Shown: in pieces, positions 1-10,326 of the stretch
Position numbering within the stretch: the stretch's first letter is position 1
Layout of the letters: each line of letters starts with the position of its first letter
DNA from: Centrapalus pauciflorus
Taxonomy: Eukaryota > Streptophyta > Magnoliopsida > Asterales > Asteraceae
Reading direction: 5' to 3'
NCBI GenBank assembly: GCA_020465985.1
Contig: JAANYP010002852.1
Span: 124,001 to 188,000, forward strand
Length of the DNA stretch: 64,000 nucleotides
Made by a program: the position numbers and the translations under genes
Notes under the pieces: model-generated
What the model saw: the letters and a program-made list of their open reading frames with translations, nothing else
Databases searched by the model: none
What the model was told of the DNA's origin: nothing

Positions 1-1056
1 CCTCGGCCTCATCCCTGGCCCTCAGCTGGTGACGGGCCGTCGTTGTGACCCGCAGATTTAATCCTTATATCTACTATTTATCTTAGAGAAGTAAGGGTCG
101 TATCCACAGTCAGTGAGTTTGTAATTAGGGTTAGGCAATTGGCCTTATTAGTTTTATTGAAAGCTCTGTAAATTGTGAAATGTGGATTTGAATGATTTCT
201 TTAGATCAATGATTTGCTATTGCTTTGTTACTAAAATTAATCACAAAATAACCAACGTAGTAAATAAACAATCAAGAGACGAATAACCATTAACGGGATC
301 ACCACGTCATAAGTATTACTTACTCTAGTTTCATGCAATAGTCACATAGACATAATTAATTGCGTGACTAAATTACTCAAACATGTTTTAACCAATAAAT
401 CTCGGCATAACGTATGAAATATTCATTACTTGTCTTAATCCCTAATCTAATGGAATCAAAACAAATAATAATACCACGATAAACTATCTTGCTTTTACCA
501 ATCAAAACATAAAATCATAATAATAGCCGAATGCTTATCATTTGCATACACATAATAGATCTCAATTAATACGAATACATCAAAACATAAGAAATTAAAC
601 TAGAGTAAACTTAGCCGTTCCGCAAATGGCTAATGGGATTAGACGCTCATCGTATGCTCTTCACAATCGTAGATCTGAGACATCTCGTAGCTTGCGAATC
701 ACCGTCTTCGTTCTCGTATCGTGAATCCACTCCGAAAGGGCTTCGCCAACTCTTTCACACACGTTGGGACTCTCCTCCAAGGCTGCCATTGACCTCTATT
801 TATAGAGGAGTCCAGATTAGGATTGAACAGGATGGAAAACGCGTTTTTGCGCCATCCCAACGCAGGCCAGGCGCAGGCTTGCGCCCCTCCTGCACCTGGG
901 AGCGGCTAGGGTTACCTGGTATACGCTGGAATGTATCTGGACAACTGGAATTCTTCTGTTGTGGAGCGCAGGTTTGCTCTGAATTTTCTCGAGATACTTT
1001 CTTTTAATATCTTGGCCCTGAAACACAAACTTGGTGTAATAGTATGGATTTTACGA
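1..1056 (-). mobile_element. Athila-like Ty3/gypsy LTR fragment, partial at window edge
   Basis: No coding sequence is recognisable here. The segment looks like a minus-strand LTR. A TATA-type promoter lies at 796-804, and a GC-rich block at about 850-910 (GGGGCGCA-type) recurs at about 20300-20350 beside the Athila remnant. The right edge is set by the copia A integrase, which reads cleanly from about 1057 rightwards. I could not find the terminal TG/CA or a target-site duplication, so the family and the exact edge are inferences. The stretch 60-600 is AT-rich without genes. The short ORFs over 633-1116 overlap the promoter and look spurious. Confidence 0.45.
796..804 (-). promoter_or_regulatory. 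TATA box of the Athila-like LTR
   Basis: On the minus strand this reads TATAAATAG inside a near-perfect dyad (CCTCTAT..ATAGAGG, 793-808). The downstream minus strand (to the left) would be R/U5. The position fits an LTR core promoter, but the transcription start cannot be placed from sequence alone. Confidence 0.45.
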
Positions 1057-1368
1057 TACATATCTTTTCTTGTTAATACTGTGTACTCTCATTGGTCCAC
1101 ACAGATCCATATGTAGCTGTTCCAGTGCTCTCATTGAAGAGTGTTCGGATTTAGACTTGTGTGAACTTTAGTCATCTTTCCTTTTTCACAAGCGGCACAC
1201 AACTGCTCCTTTTGAAATTTGAGAGTCGGTAGCCCTTTAACTAACCCGCCTTTTGCTAGGTTAGTTAATTCGTTAAAGTTTAGATGGGAAAGACGATGAT
1301 GCCATAGCCTAGCTGTTTAAGATGTAGCTTTTGACAGTAAGCAGACATCCTTTTTCAGATTAATGGAG
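1057..1368 (-). pseudogene. Copia A integrase, N-terminal part
   Basis: The minus-strand translation gives the copia integrase zinc-binding region: an LWHHRLSHLN block followed by CAACEKGK (HHCC pattern). A stop interrupts the serine/threonine stretch just before LWHH, and another stop follows the zinc region. The first catalytic-core motif (HMDLCGP) then reads in the next block, and homology ends at about 1057 where the neighbouring LTR begins. The rest of the catalytic core is absent. Rejoined with 3590-4020 it forms the protease to pre-integrase to integrase order normal for Ty1/copia. Confidence 0.8.
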
Positions 1369-3584
1369 TGTGACACCCTTGCCACATTAACCACCAATTA
1401 CAATTCACCCATGATTATTCACCAACAAACAGTAATATAATGATCTGATACCTTAATTAAAGTGCGGAAGCAAAATACATAAATAAAATAATACAAATTA
1501 TGTGTCCAACACCCTACGGTGCTATATAGGTTACACGTCTAAGTCTACAAACTCAAACTGTATTACATCATTCCCAAATTTATTACAACATTGATTCCAT
1601 AAACCAAATACCAAGTTAAACAGAAGAAATCTTCAAATACTTCAACAAACGTCCTTGCTAGATGGTCCCGCAGCGGATTTCCCTTTTCCTGTAAAAATGT
1701 AACAACTGACGGGGTAAGCTAAAGCTTAGTGAATACCATATGATTTTACACATTCTACAAATCATTATGATGCGACCCAGAGTAACCGCGGTAACACATA
1801 CCGTATACTCCACACGTACTCCAAGTACGCAAACCTGAGCCGCAGCTCCTTCGAGCTGACACTCGGCATAAGAAAAACCAACCATCTGAGGCAGACATTA
1901 CATCGGGGATGACTTACTGTCTATCCTGACCACAGAGGTGTCAAACTCTTGGTCATATAGCACTGTAACATCAGAGTACAGATGCGACCACGCAGGTCCA
2001 TCGAAAGGATGCACAACAAATGAACGGACATGCAACAAGTATGAATGTGCATCAACATATATGCATGTTAGTAGAGTGCCAAACGAATATGAAACAACAT
2101 GCCTCAGCAGGCAATGCAAACATAATGCAGATGTAGCAATGTTAAAATCAAAAGTACTCACAGTGGGTGCGTTATTAAACTTCAGTTAATTTTATTTCTC
2201 CTCGGAATTTCAACCGGATCCACAAAGTACCCCACTGTGGGTTAAACAACACCACAAGGGACCTGTTTCATTTCCATAAGGAAAACATATTATCATTATA
2301 TGTTCTTTAACAATTTGACATTATCTTGTATAAATAAAAGTGTTACAACATTCGGATCCGTCATCCGAAACTCATATTTAAATCTCACCATATGGTGTGT
2401 TATCCATCTCAATTAACCCTTCATTATATACCTTAATATGGTACCAAAAATATCCCAAAAGTGTGATTACTTGACTATCGATTCGGGTACTTAATAATCC
2501 ATCCGAATCACAACTAATTTGCAGGCGACTCGCCGAGTCGACCTAGTTGACTCGCCGAGTCGAGGTCCGAATTACGGATCCTCGGCCGGATTTTGGATCC
2601 ATATGAATCAAGTTGACCCATCCGAATTCGGGTCCATCCGAGTTCGGTTCTTATTTGTTTTCGGTCCAATTCCATTTCGTGTCTCATCCGAACTCGGGTC
2701 CAAACCGGATTCGGATTTAACACTTATGAATTTTTGAAGATTTTATGCAAGTGTTCTTGGTGACTCGCCGAGTCGACCATCAGGTATGAAGGTCGCAGCA
2801 TATGGATTTTAAGCAAAAACTTCCAGAACTTAGATCTAACAACATGCAATCCATACATTTGATATACTACTATATATTGAACGTTTCTTCATCATTTTCT
2901 ATATCATTTACAACCAATTTTGTCTAGATTTGACCAAAAATATGAACTTTTCTTCAAGAACACAATATTTCATAAAAACTCAGATTTCTTACCTTCTGGA
3001 TCGATTCAACCAACGATTCTTGTTTCCTAAGCTTCAGTAATCTTCCAAGAATGATTTCCCACTACTATAACAAACACGTATTACAAATTTTCAGATTTAA
3101 AAATCCGAATTTTGTTTCATTATTCTTCAAAATAAAACCCCAAAACTCAAAATTATGTTCTTACCTTAATTTCCACATGAATCTTGTTCATTTCCAGATA
3201 TAAATCCACGAATTTATCTTCACAATTTCGAATTTCAGCAAGGATCTAGAGAGATTGAGAGAGTTCTTTGTGATGATAGATAGAAATGAGAATGAAAGAC
3301 TCAAAGAGTCTTTTATTCCAAAGTTTTGGGTTTTGTCATAAGTGGCCCCTCCACTTATCTGATTTCACTAAATACTGATTTTGTCTTAGTTTTATCATTT
3401 TCTAACATTTATGAATCATCTTATTTCATAATAATAATTCAAAATTCCAAAGCTTCATTATTTCTCAAAATAGCAACCAACTTTCATAATCCAAATACAT
3501 AATCATTTCCGTAATTCAACTTAATTATACAAAAATTCATTTAGTTATCCCAATTACAATAAATTAAAATCCGAGGATGTTACA
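1369..3584 (-). mobile_element. Solo LTR of a Tekay/Del-type chromovirus, TSD TGGAG
   Basis: The 2,216-bp segment begins TGTGACACCC and ends GGATGTTACA on the plus strand, and is flanked by identical TGGAG copies (1364-1368 and 3585-3589). It contains no pol sequence. It resembles the LTR at 34390-60327 (shared blocks around ACACCCTACGGTGCT and the palindrome-rich centre), which belongs to a minus-strand chromovirus, so I assign the minus strand. One LTR with a perfect target duplication and no interior is the expected product of LTR-LTR recombination. It interrupts the integrase of copia A. Confidence 0.9.
2527..2774. repeat. Palindrome cluster in the solo chromovirus LTR
   Basis: The 13-bp palindrome GACTCGCCGAGTC occurs at 2527-2539, 2549-2561 (22 bp apart) and 2762-2774. 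Between them are shorter dyads such as TCCGAATTCGG at 2621 and TCCGAGTTCGG at 2637. Related but mutated copies lie in the chromovirus LTR part 59316-60327. No function is visible. The motif may be a regulatory dyad or a self-complementary RNA element. Confidence 0.7.
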
Positions 3585-3589
3585 TGGAG

Positions 3590-4020
3590 GCTAGGTCAAT
3601 GGAGTACAAGTTGGTTTTCCTGTTTCCTGCCAGGATTTCTTTTCTTTCTCCAAATCGAATAATGCACCGATTAGCTTTGAAGTTGACTTCCAATCATTTA
3701 TCGCAAAGTTGTCCAATGCCAAACAAGTTGTGACCAAGACCATCAACGTAGAAGACCTTCTGAATGGTAATTTTATCGTATTCAAGACTCCCGTAACCTT
3801 TGATCGGACAAAACCGATCGTTCCCAAATTTGACCGTCCCACAGAACTTTTCTACAAAGTTAATGAGTGTTTCTCTTTGTCCGGTCATGTGCTTCGAGCA
3901 TCCGGAGTCAAGATACCATACATGATTTACGTATAAGACGAAATAGCACATGAGGTACCCACTTATAGTTGGGTACTTCTGATTTTGGTAAATCATGCAG
4001 TTGATGATGCTTTTTCTCAT
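3590..4020 (-). pseudogene. Copia A protease and pre-integrase region
   Basis: The frame contains the copia aspartic protease signature WYLDSGCSKHMTG (catalytic D in DSG) and then the GAG_pre-integrase motif ending GHNLFGIGQLCD. A frameshift near 3700 moves the remaining pre-integrase stretch (NRKTNLYSIDL-like) into another frame, which runs to the solo-LTR insertion at 3589. Gag lies upstream and integrase across the insertion. Unlike copia B, D and F, I see no TGCAG acceptor-like signal before the protease. Confidence 0.8.
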
Positions 4021-6938
4021 CAGACATGTCTTTTATCTTAACAATTGATGATTATTTAGGTACCCACTTTTTAACAGTTTTTTTTGGTATCCACTGTTGT
4101 ACAAATCGCTACGGAACTGTTTTTGAAAGATTTCGCTGTGGAACCTTTTTCTGTTTGAAAGATGGGTCATTTTTCTTAGGTTGCCATACAAGCTTATCAG
4201 ATTTTACAAGTAATGATTTACATGAACCAGAATTCAAAGCAATTAATTCAGTTCGAGAGAATTTGACACAAGATTTATCCACAAACTCATTATTACAGAT
4301 AGAATTTTCAAATTTGCTATTTGTATCTGTAACAATATTGTTCTTCACTCGCCACTCTTGTTTTATTTTCTTGTTTTTCTGATCTCTCGGCTTCTTTCGC
4401 CAAACTTGCTTCCGAGAACCGTTCACAATATAATCTGACATAGATGAAACATGAGAATTAGCGATCTTAGAAACTTGTTTCTTCTGTAAAGGTTTCTTAC
4501 CTTTTGAAGTTTGGACTTTGAGTAAAATTGAGTCCTTTGTAGAAGGTGATTCACCTTTTTCAAATTTAGGAGTATCAAAAGTAACTTTTGTTTTCTCCTT
4601 CTTTTGTTGTAAACTTGGTGAATTTTCATATGATTTCTTTGAATCTGTAGAAATTCTTTGCAGAATTCTAACAGGTTCTTTAAGATCATCAGATTGTTTG
4701 TTATGTAAAGGTTTTACAAACTCATCATTTTTAACAAACATCCCTTCTAATGAATTGAAATCAAAGTTCATATACAGATCAACATATGTTTGAGAGTTGA
4801 TAGAATCTAGTGAAGTTGAAGATAATGGATCAGATAACATTTTGTTCTCAGGCTGTTTTTGTAACTTTTGTTCCAGAATGTTAAATTCAGCCTTAAGAGA
4901 TTGTTTTCTGTCTCAAAGTTTTTGATTTTCAATTCGAGATCAGAGTTTATCTTTTCAAGAATTGAAAATGGTAAATATAACTTTTGAGATTGAGTAGTAG
5001 ATTCAGATAAATTTTTTCAGAATATGTCTGAATATACTCCTCTTTAATGTCACTATTATTATTTGATTCATTTATTCTGTTATAGTCAACAGAATTTTGC
5101 ATTTTATCTGATCTTAATCTTTTTGGTTCTTCACTAGATTCTACCTCATCGGATGCTTTCATAAAAGTCTGTGAATTTGAGATAGCCTTTGTGAGATACT
5201 TAGGATTTCCCAACCAATATCAGATTTAGAATTGTAAAATTCTGTGTCTTTTGGTTGATTTAAATAGATAGTTTGATTTGTTTGACCTCTTTTGATAAAT
5301 TCTACTTCCATTTTCTTTATTTTCTCATAAAGCTTAGTTCTTTCTTAAAAAATGGCATGATATTTTACAGAAAAATTTGAAGCCTCTAATTCTGCCAAAC
5401 TCAGTTTTTCTTGTAGGTCAGATATATTGTTATTAAGTTCTTGGATTTTGCTTTGAAGTTCATTTTCTTTGTCTTGCAAATCTGAAACTGCTCGTAATGT
5501 CAATGCTTTATCTTTAGAAAAATCTAATACTAATGCATGTTCATTACGTAACTTATTTTCCAAGGAGTGAGCATGTTTCTTTTCAGCCTTTAATGATTTT
5601 TCAAATTTCTTAAGCATAAAGGCCATTTGTGTTAATTTTTCTTCAAGCAAACAGGAATAATCATTTTCAGAGTCAGAGTTAGAATTTACCTCTGGTGTTT
5701 CAGAACTGTCTGATTTTTCTGACTCTGATTCATCAGTATCCTTATCATTGCTGCATCCAGTTATTCCTGTTGCCATCAACGCGAACTCTTCAGTCTCTTC
5801 CTCATGAGACTCTTGCTTTTCCTCATTTTCTTCGTCCGTTAGCCCAATCCATACCTCATCTTCTGCTATCATAGCTAACTCACTCATTTCCGATTCATTG
5901 AAGACTTCTGATTTCAAGTAGATATGAGCATCCTCATCTAATATGTCTTCATCCTCTGATAACTTTAGCCAGTGATCATCCTCTGCCATATTGGCTTTTC
6001 CAGCTTCCTTTTCCTTCGCTAGGAGAGCCTTTCTTGTGTAGTAGTCAGAGTTTTTGACTACTGGCATTCTGCATTAACGAGCAAAGTGTCCTAGTTTTCC
6101 ATAATTGTAGCACTTTTGCTCTGTTTCTTTCTTGGCAGATTTATCAGATTTTTCACACTTTTCAGCTTTCCTGCCACTACTCTCACCAGCTTTTTCATAT
6201 TTCTCCTTCTTTTCAAACTTCCTTGAGCCAGTCTTGTACTGCATTTTGTTATTGGTTGGCTTATGATAGAATTTCTTTTGGAATGCCTTAGTAAGCAATG
6301 CCATCTGCTTTTTCATCTCTTCTATCTCGGAATCAGCAGATGAATCTGATGTGTCTGATTCGGAAGAGCTACTGCTAATGACTACCGTTTCTCCTTTTTC
6401 AGCTTATACTTATATTTCTTTCCTGCCAATAAAGCCAAAGGGTCAACGGTCTCTTTCTCGGCTTTCTTTTTGCCAGATATTTTCCTCAATACAACCTCTT
6501 GATAGCTATTGAGGTTTTCAAAAATCATGTGGAAGTCCATCTCTTCAATGTCCTTCGTCTGTTGGATAATCATCGCATACTTTTCCCATTCTGGGTTAAG
6601 TACGTTTAAGAACTTGATATTGATATCTAGATTGGACTTGGTTACCCCGTTTCTTTTCATCTCACTTACCAGACTAACAAACCGCAAGTAAGTATTTTCT
6701 AGTAATTCTCCTTCTCGCGCTCTAAAATTCTCGAAAGTCATCAAACTGTTCCTTGCTCTATTGGTTGCAGCACTGTCAGATCCCCTCATTAATTTGCACA
6801 CCTCATCCCATATGGATTTGGCGATCTTTGTGTTAATAAGACAGGTATAGATGTCATTAGGGATTGAGATCAATAACAACTTCCTAGCTGTTTTGTCCCC
6901 TAATTTTCTTCTTTTCTGTGCCTCAGTTATGTTTGTAA
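4021..6938 (-). pseudogene. Copia A gag, central and C-terminal part with zinc knuckle and coiled coil
   Basis: Reading leftwards on the minus strand: a UBN2/gag-type helical domain (6409-6938, with AKSIWDEVCKLMRG and FLNVLNPEWEKYAMII), a lysine-rich linker, one nucleocapsid knuckle near 6075-6110, then an acidic (EDE-rich) and coiled-coil tail (5345-6067). The knuckle reads CYNYGKLGHFAR then a stop: the second Cys is Tyr and the usual Glu codon is a stop. Several more frameshifts and stops follow (around 5340, 4940 and 4110). The extended coiled-coil gag is a Sirevirus trait, for which binding to dynein light chain LC8 has been reported. Part of the tail resembles the gag remnant of copia E. 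The N-terminus continues at 17706-17926 beyond copia B. Confidence 0.8.
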
Positions 6939-6964
6939 TGTTGGGAAATAGTTGAAGTACATTC

Positions 6965-7130
6965 AAACTGTTAGTTAGACTTCTCAGACTGTTAGTAGAT
7001 TTTTCATGTAAATACAAAGTTCATGCTGCTAGTTGAAGAAATTCGAGCTGCAAGTGTAAAAGTTCAAGCTGCCAGAGCAAAACAACTCAAGCTGCTCAGT
7101 TCATGCTGTCAAGTGATTCAAGCTGCTCAA
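6965..7130 (+). repeat. Degenerate CTG(C/T)-type repeat array in copia B U3
   Basis: CTGTTAG or AAGCTGC cores occur at about 6968, 6989, 7026, 7048, 7069, 7092, 7105 and 7123. Most steps are 21-23 nt, with shorter ones near the end. The same array appears in the copia D LTRs on the other strand. It lies upstream of the TATA box, where cis-regulatory repeats are expected. Confidence 0.7.
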
Positions 7131-7244
7131 CAGTTTCATAAACAGAAAGTGCTGATTTTCAGGAAAGATATTTACACGAAGATTCCAGCATATCTACTAT
7201 CAGAGAAGTCATAGTCCTTCAAGGAAACAAGTCCAAAAAGCAAT

Positions 7245-7252
7245 ATAAATAC
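7245..7252 (+). promoter_or_regulatory. TATA box, copia B 5' LTR
   Basis: TATAAATA lies about 120 bp downstream of the U3 repeat array. An identical box is at 17329-17336 in the 3' LTR. The position fits the element's core promoter, with transcription starting a few tens of bases downstream. Confidence 0.65.
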
Positions 7253-7609
7253 AGAGAATAGGTCATTCTATTGTATAGAAGTTTTCTGCATATTTTGAGT
7301 CTGTAATTGCTTTGTTGATTAAGTTTTCATAAGCCTCTAAGGTTGTAAAACCCTAAGAACAGTCTGTGTTCTTCGTCTAATCAAAACAGATTAGAGGTGA
7401 TTGTAATCATTGAATTCAGCAATACAAACAGTCTTGATTACTTCTTATGTTTTATGCTTCATTGGTTCTGAAAGTTTTTGTTAAAATAATTAAGTGTTAT
7501 TCCGCAAACTTCTTAATTAAACTTTGATTCAAAGCAAGATTATTGATTTATACTCTGATAAATTTCAAATCAGTTAATCTTGGTTATTCATATTTTAGAT
7601 GCTGACAAG

Positions 7610-7623
7610 TGGTATCAGAGCCA
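7610..7623 (+). other. Copia B primer-binding site (initiator Met-tRNA)
   Basis: TGGTATCAGAGCCA is complementary to the 3' end of plant initiator tRNA-Met, two bases after the LTR end. It primes minus-strand cDNA synthesis. Only 59 nt separate it from the gag start, far less than in copia A, E and F. Confidence 0.95.
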
Positions 7624-7682
7624 CAGGTCGTTCTTTGTTTTTCAAAGTCGAAAACTTTCTTTCAAATTTTTAATCTTTTACA

Positions 7683-10310
7683 ATGGAATTTGAAAATAGC
7701 AGCAGTGGATCTGGGCAAGGACTCAAAGTGCCTATGCTCAAGCCCACTGAGTTTGAGATGTGGAAACTCAGGATTCAACAGCATATTCAATTCATTGATT
7801 ATGCCATATGGGAAGCTGTTGAATTTCCTCCTGCAGTTGATCCAGAACTTGATGCTGAGGGAAAACCAGTCAAAACTCCTCCAAAAACTGAACTTGAAAG
7901 GAAGGCTAGAATGAATGAAGTGAAAGCACTCACATTATTACAAATAGCCATTCCTAATGCTTATCAACATCAGTTCAAAAAATTTTATACTGCTCACTCT
8001 CTTTGGAATGCCTTAGAGAAGAGGTTTGCTGGTAATGCCAGTACCAAGAGAAATCAAAAGGACCTCTTGAAACAGCAGTATGAAAACTTTTCTGGTGGCA
8101 AGAATGAAAACCTCACTCAAATCTTTGACAGGTTCAACAAACTGATAAGTGAACTGGAAAGTGCAAAGGTCAATCTGGATCAAGATGAAGTCAACAGAAA
8201 GTTTCTCAGATCTCTTGGAGAAGAATGGACAGTCTATGCTGCACAGTGGAGAACAAAAGACACTCTTGATGAGATAGAATTGGATGATCTGTATAACAGT
8301 TTAAGAGTGTTTGAGACTGAGATTGATGCTAAAAAGAAATCCTTTTCTTATAATCACAATACTGCTCTTCTGTCTTCTGAAAAATCTAATAACTGTGATT
8401 CTTTTTCAGGTGGTGATGGCAATTCTGCTGAAACTCACTATGAGGCTTTTGTTGCCAATGATGGATTATTTGCTCTAAATGTTGAAGACTTGGAACAAAT
8501 TCATCCAGATGATCTTGAAGAGATGGATTTAAAGTGGCAACATGCAATGCTTACCATGAGAGCCAAAAGATTTCTGAAAAGAACTGGTAGGGCCAACTTT
8601 CAAGCCAAGACAGAAGGCAAACCATCTTTTGATAAATCAAAAGTGGAATGCTATAAATGCCATAAGCTTGGTCACTTTGCCAGAGAATGTAGATCTCAAG
8701 GTCAACAGCCATCAAGGACTTCACAGCCCATCCAAGCGTCCTCATCAACAGCACTTGTCTCTCAAGAAGACAATGTGTTTGACTGGAGTGATCAGACAGA
8801 GGAAGAATTTCAAAATCAAGCACTTATGGCAGAAACATCAAATGTCTCCTCCACTGAACTACCATCTGAGGTAAATTCTAAACTCTGCTCTCAATCATGC
8901 AAAAATATGGTTAAAAAGTACAGAGATCATAATGAGAGCATGTGCAAAACTCTAGCTAAGATGGAAGAAAGGAGATATGAATATATGCAAGCCATAGAAG
9001 ATCTGGAAAAACAGATCAATGATTATAAGGATAATGAGATTCAAATGGGGTATGATAGAACCTATCATGAATGGGAGAAAAAGGAACTCAATAAGAAAAT
9101 AGAATCTCTGAATAAAAAGGTAGAAGAGACTGAACAGAAGGTGTTAGAGGCTAATAAGAAACTAGAATCTGTTAACATAGATCTAGGAAACTTCAAGTTA
9201 GCAAATCAAAAGCTAGAACATCTAATGGAAGTTCAATTCAAAGATAGAGTGAAATCTCAGGTCAATCCCAAAGAAGGAATAGGATACAGAGCTACTCCAC
9301 CTCCATACAACAACAAGTACATTCATCCAATGAGTGAGGTTGCTGATAGACTTGTCAATGAACCACTAGATGAGTCTATGACTATTGTAGATCCTATCCT
9401 TGATAACAGTCCTGAATTAAAAGAAGATAAGAGTCAAAATAGAGACTGTGACACAAAGAGTGCACCCATAGAAGTCCAAGTTCCCAGTAAGAAAGGAAAA
9501 GAGAAGATGAGTGTATGCAATGCTACTCCACAAGTTTCTGTACATTCTAACTGTAACACTGCATCTTCATCAAAAGGAACTAAAAGAGGTAAAACTATTT
9601 CTATCTGCACATGCCAAAAACATGGTGTTCAAAAGTTTCCTAAACAACAGCAGGTAAGAGGAAACCAGAGAAACAAGAACCAGATATTGACAGAAAAGTC
9701 TGGTGTTCCAATTCAAACTGTCAAAAGATGCTTTCACTGTGGAAGGAAGAATCACTTAGCCAAGGATTGTTTTTACAAACCAGCTGTTGCAAAACAGACT
9801 GTGCATCACAGAAAATCAAATCCTAATCAGGCAAAGCACTCAAAAGTGAAACCTTCCACAGCAGCTCCAAAGAAAACAGTTGATCACAGATTCTCAAAAG
9901 TTAATAAAAAACAGTCCACACATCAAAAACAAGTTTTGGCAAAGCCTAAATCAAGTTTTAAACAAATATGGTGTGTCAAGGACAAATCTGTTGCTCAAAC
10001 TGCTAATGCAAAAGATCAGACTGCTAAGTCAAAATCTGATGTTGTTAGTGCAAAAACTGAAACTGTTAGCACTACAAACACAGCTCAAGCTTCTGGGCAT
10101 CAAACTGGAGCTGCTAGTGAATCATCTGAGACTGTCAGAAGAAAAGATGATCAAAATAGTTGGATACCTCATATTATCACTAAATACTCTCCAAATACTC
10201 CATCAGTAGATCTCACCAAATATAAGAAGTCAAAAACAGTTTTTAGTTATGTCAATGTACAAGGCCAACCCAAAACCAATTTGGTTTGGGTTTACTCCAC
10301 TACTAACTAA
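7683..10310 (+). CDS. gag: Copia B Gag polyprotein (intact, 875 aa)
   Basis: This is the structural protein of the virus-like particle. The start is the first ATG after the primer site and is shared with copia D. Domains: helical UBN2/DUF4219-like gag region about residues 15-215; zinc knuckle 1 at C323, C326, H331, C336 ([14 protein letters not shown]); coiled coil about 415-520; zinc knuckle 2 at C683, C686, H691, C696 (CFHCGRKNHLAKDC); a basic Lys/Ser/Gln-rich tail. The length and coiled coil fit a Sirevirus-type gag. A second, distant knuckle is unusual for copia. The frame is open throughout. It stops at a TAA inside TACTAACTAA, 16 nt before the acceptor-like TGCAG that precedes the protease frame, so Gag and Pol lie in different frames. 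Confidence 0.92.
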   Translation: MEFENSSSGSGQGLKVPMLKPTEFEMWKLRIQQHIQFIDYAIWEAVEFPPAVDPELDAEGKPVKTPPKTELERKARMNEVKALTLLQIAIPNAYQHQFKKFYTAHSLWNALEKRFAGNASTKRNQKDLLKQQYENFSGGKNENLTQIFDRFNKLISELESAKVNLDQDEVNRKFLRSLGEEWTVYAAQWRTKDTLDEIELDDLYNSLRVFETEIDAKKKSFSYNHNTALLSSEKSNNCDSFSGGDGNSAETHYEAFVANDGLFALNVEDLEQIHPDDLEEMDLKWQHAMLTMRAKRFLKRTGRANFQAKTEGKPSFDKSKVECYKCHKLGHFARECRSQGQQPSRTSQPIQASSSTALVSQEDNVFDWSDQTEEEFQNQALMAETSNVSSTELPSEVNSKLCSQSCKNMVKKYRDHNESMCKTLAKMEERRYEYMQAIEDLEKQINDYKDNEIQMGYDRTYHEWEKKELNKKIESLNKKVEETEQKVLEANKKLESVNIDLGNFKLANQKLEHLMEVQFKDRVKSQVNPKEGIGYRATPPPYNNKYIHPMSEVADRLVNEPLDESMTIVDPILDNSPELKEDKSQNRDCDTKSAPIEVQVPSKKGKEKMSVCNATPQVSVHSNCNTASSSKGTKRGKTISICTCQKHGVQKFPKQQQVRGNQRNKNQILTEKSGVPIQTVKRCFHCGRKNHLAKDCFYKPAVAKQTVHHRKSNPNQAKHSKVKPSTAAPKKTVDHRFSKVNKKQSTHQKQVLAKPKSSFKQIWCVKDKSVAQTANAKDQTAKSKSDVVSAKTETVSTTNTAQASGHQTGAASESSETVRRKDDQNSWIPHIITKYSPNTPSVDLTKYKKSKTVFSYVNVQGQPKTNLVWVYSTTN

Positions 10311-10326
10311 GCTGTTATTTGTGCAG
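10301..10326 (+). promoter_or_regulatory. Intron-like 3' splice site at the gag-pol junction of copia B
   Basis: The stretch has a branch-point-like TACTAAC (10301-10307, overlapping the gag stop), a T-rich tract and TGTGCAG ending at 10326. Protease homology begins directly after it. The same arrangement exists in copia D (55907-55932) and copia F (48851-48879). No convincing donor is identified. GT dinucleotides in the matching phase occur at 10206, 10239 and 10251 but are weak. Confidence 0.5.

Larger units (their letters stand above)
6939..7607 (+). repeat. Copia B 5' LTR
   Basis: The LTR starts TGTTGGGAAATAG and ends GCTGACA (669 bp). It differs from the 3' LTR by scattered substitutions and lacks an 8-bp duplication (TATAGAAG) that the 3' copy carries near 17360. 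The U3 part holds repeated AAGCTGC-type motifs, and a TATA box lies at 7245-7252. Confidence 0.95.

Noticed and set aside
633..1116. Open frames around the left LTR promoter as genes
   Set aside because: They overlap a TATA-bearing LTR and each other on both strands, with no recognisable protein motif.
7023..7214. 63-codon frame in the copia B LTR (also at 17108-17299)
   Set aside because: It exists twice only because the LTR is duplicated, and its residues reflect the AAGCTGC repeats.
7610..7623. tRNA gene at the TGGTATCAGAGCCA sites
   Set aside because: Only the 3'-end complement of tRNA-Met is present. These are primer-binding sites next to LTR ends.
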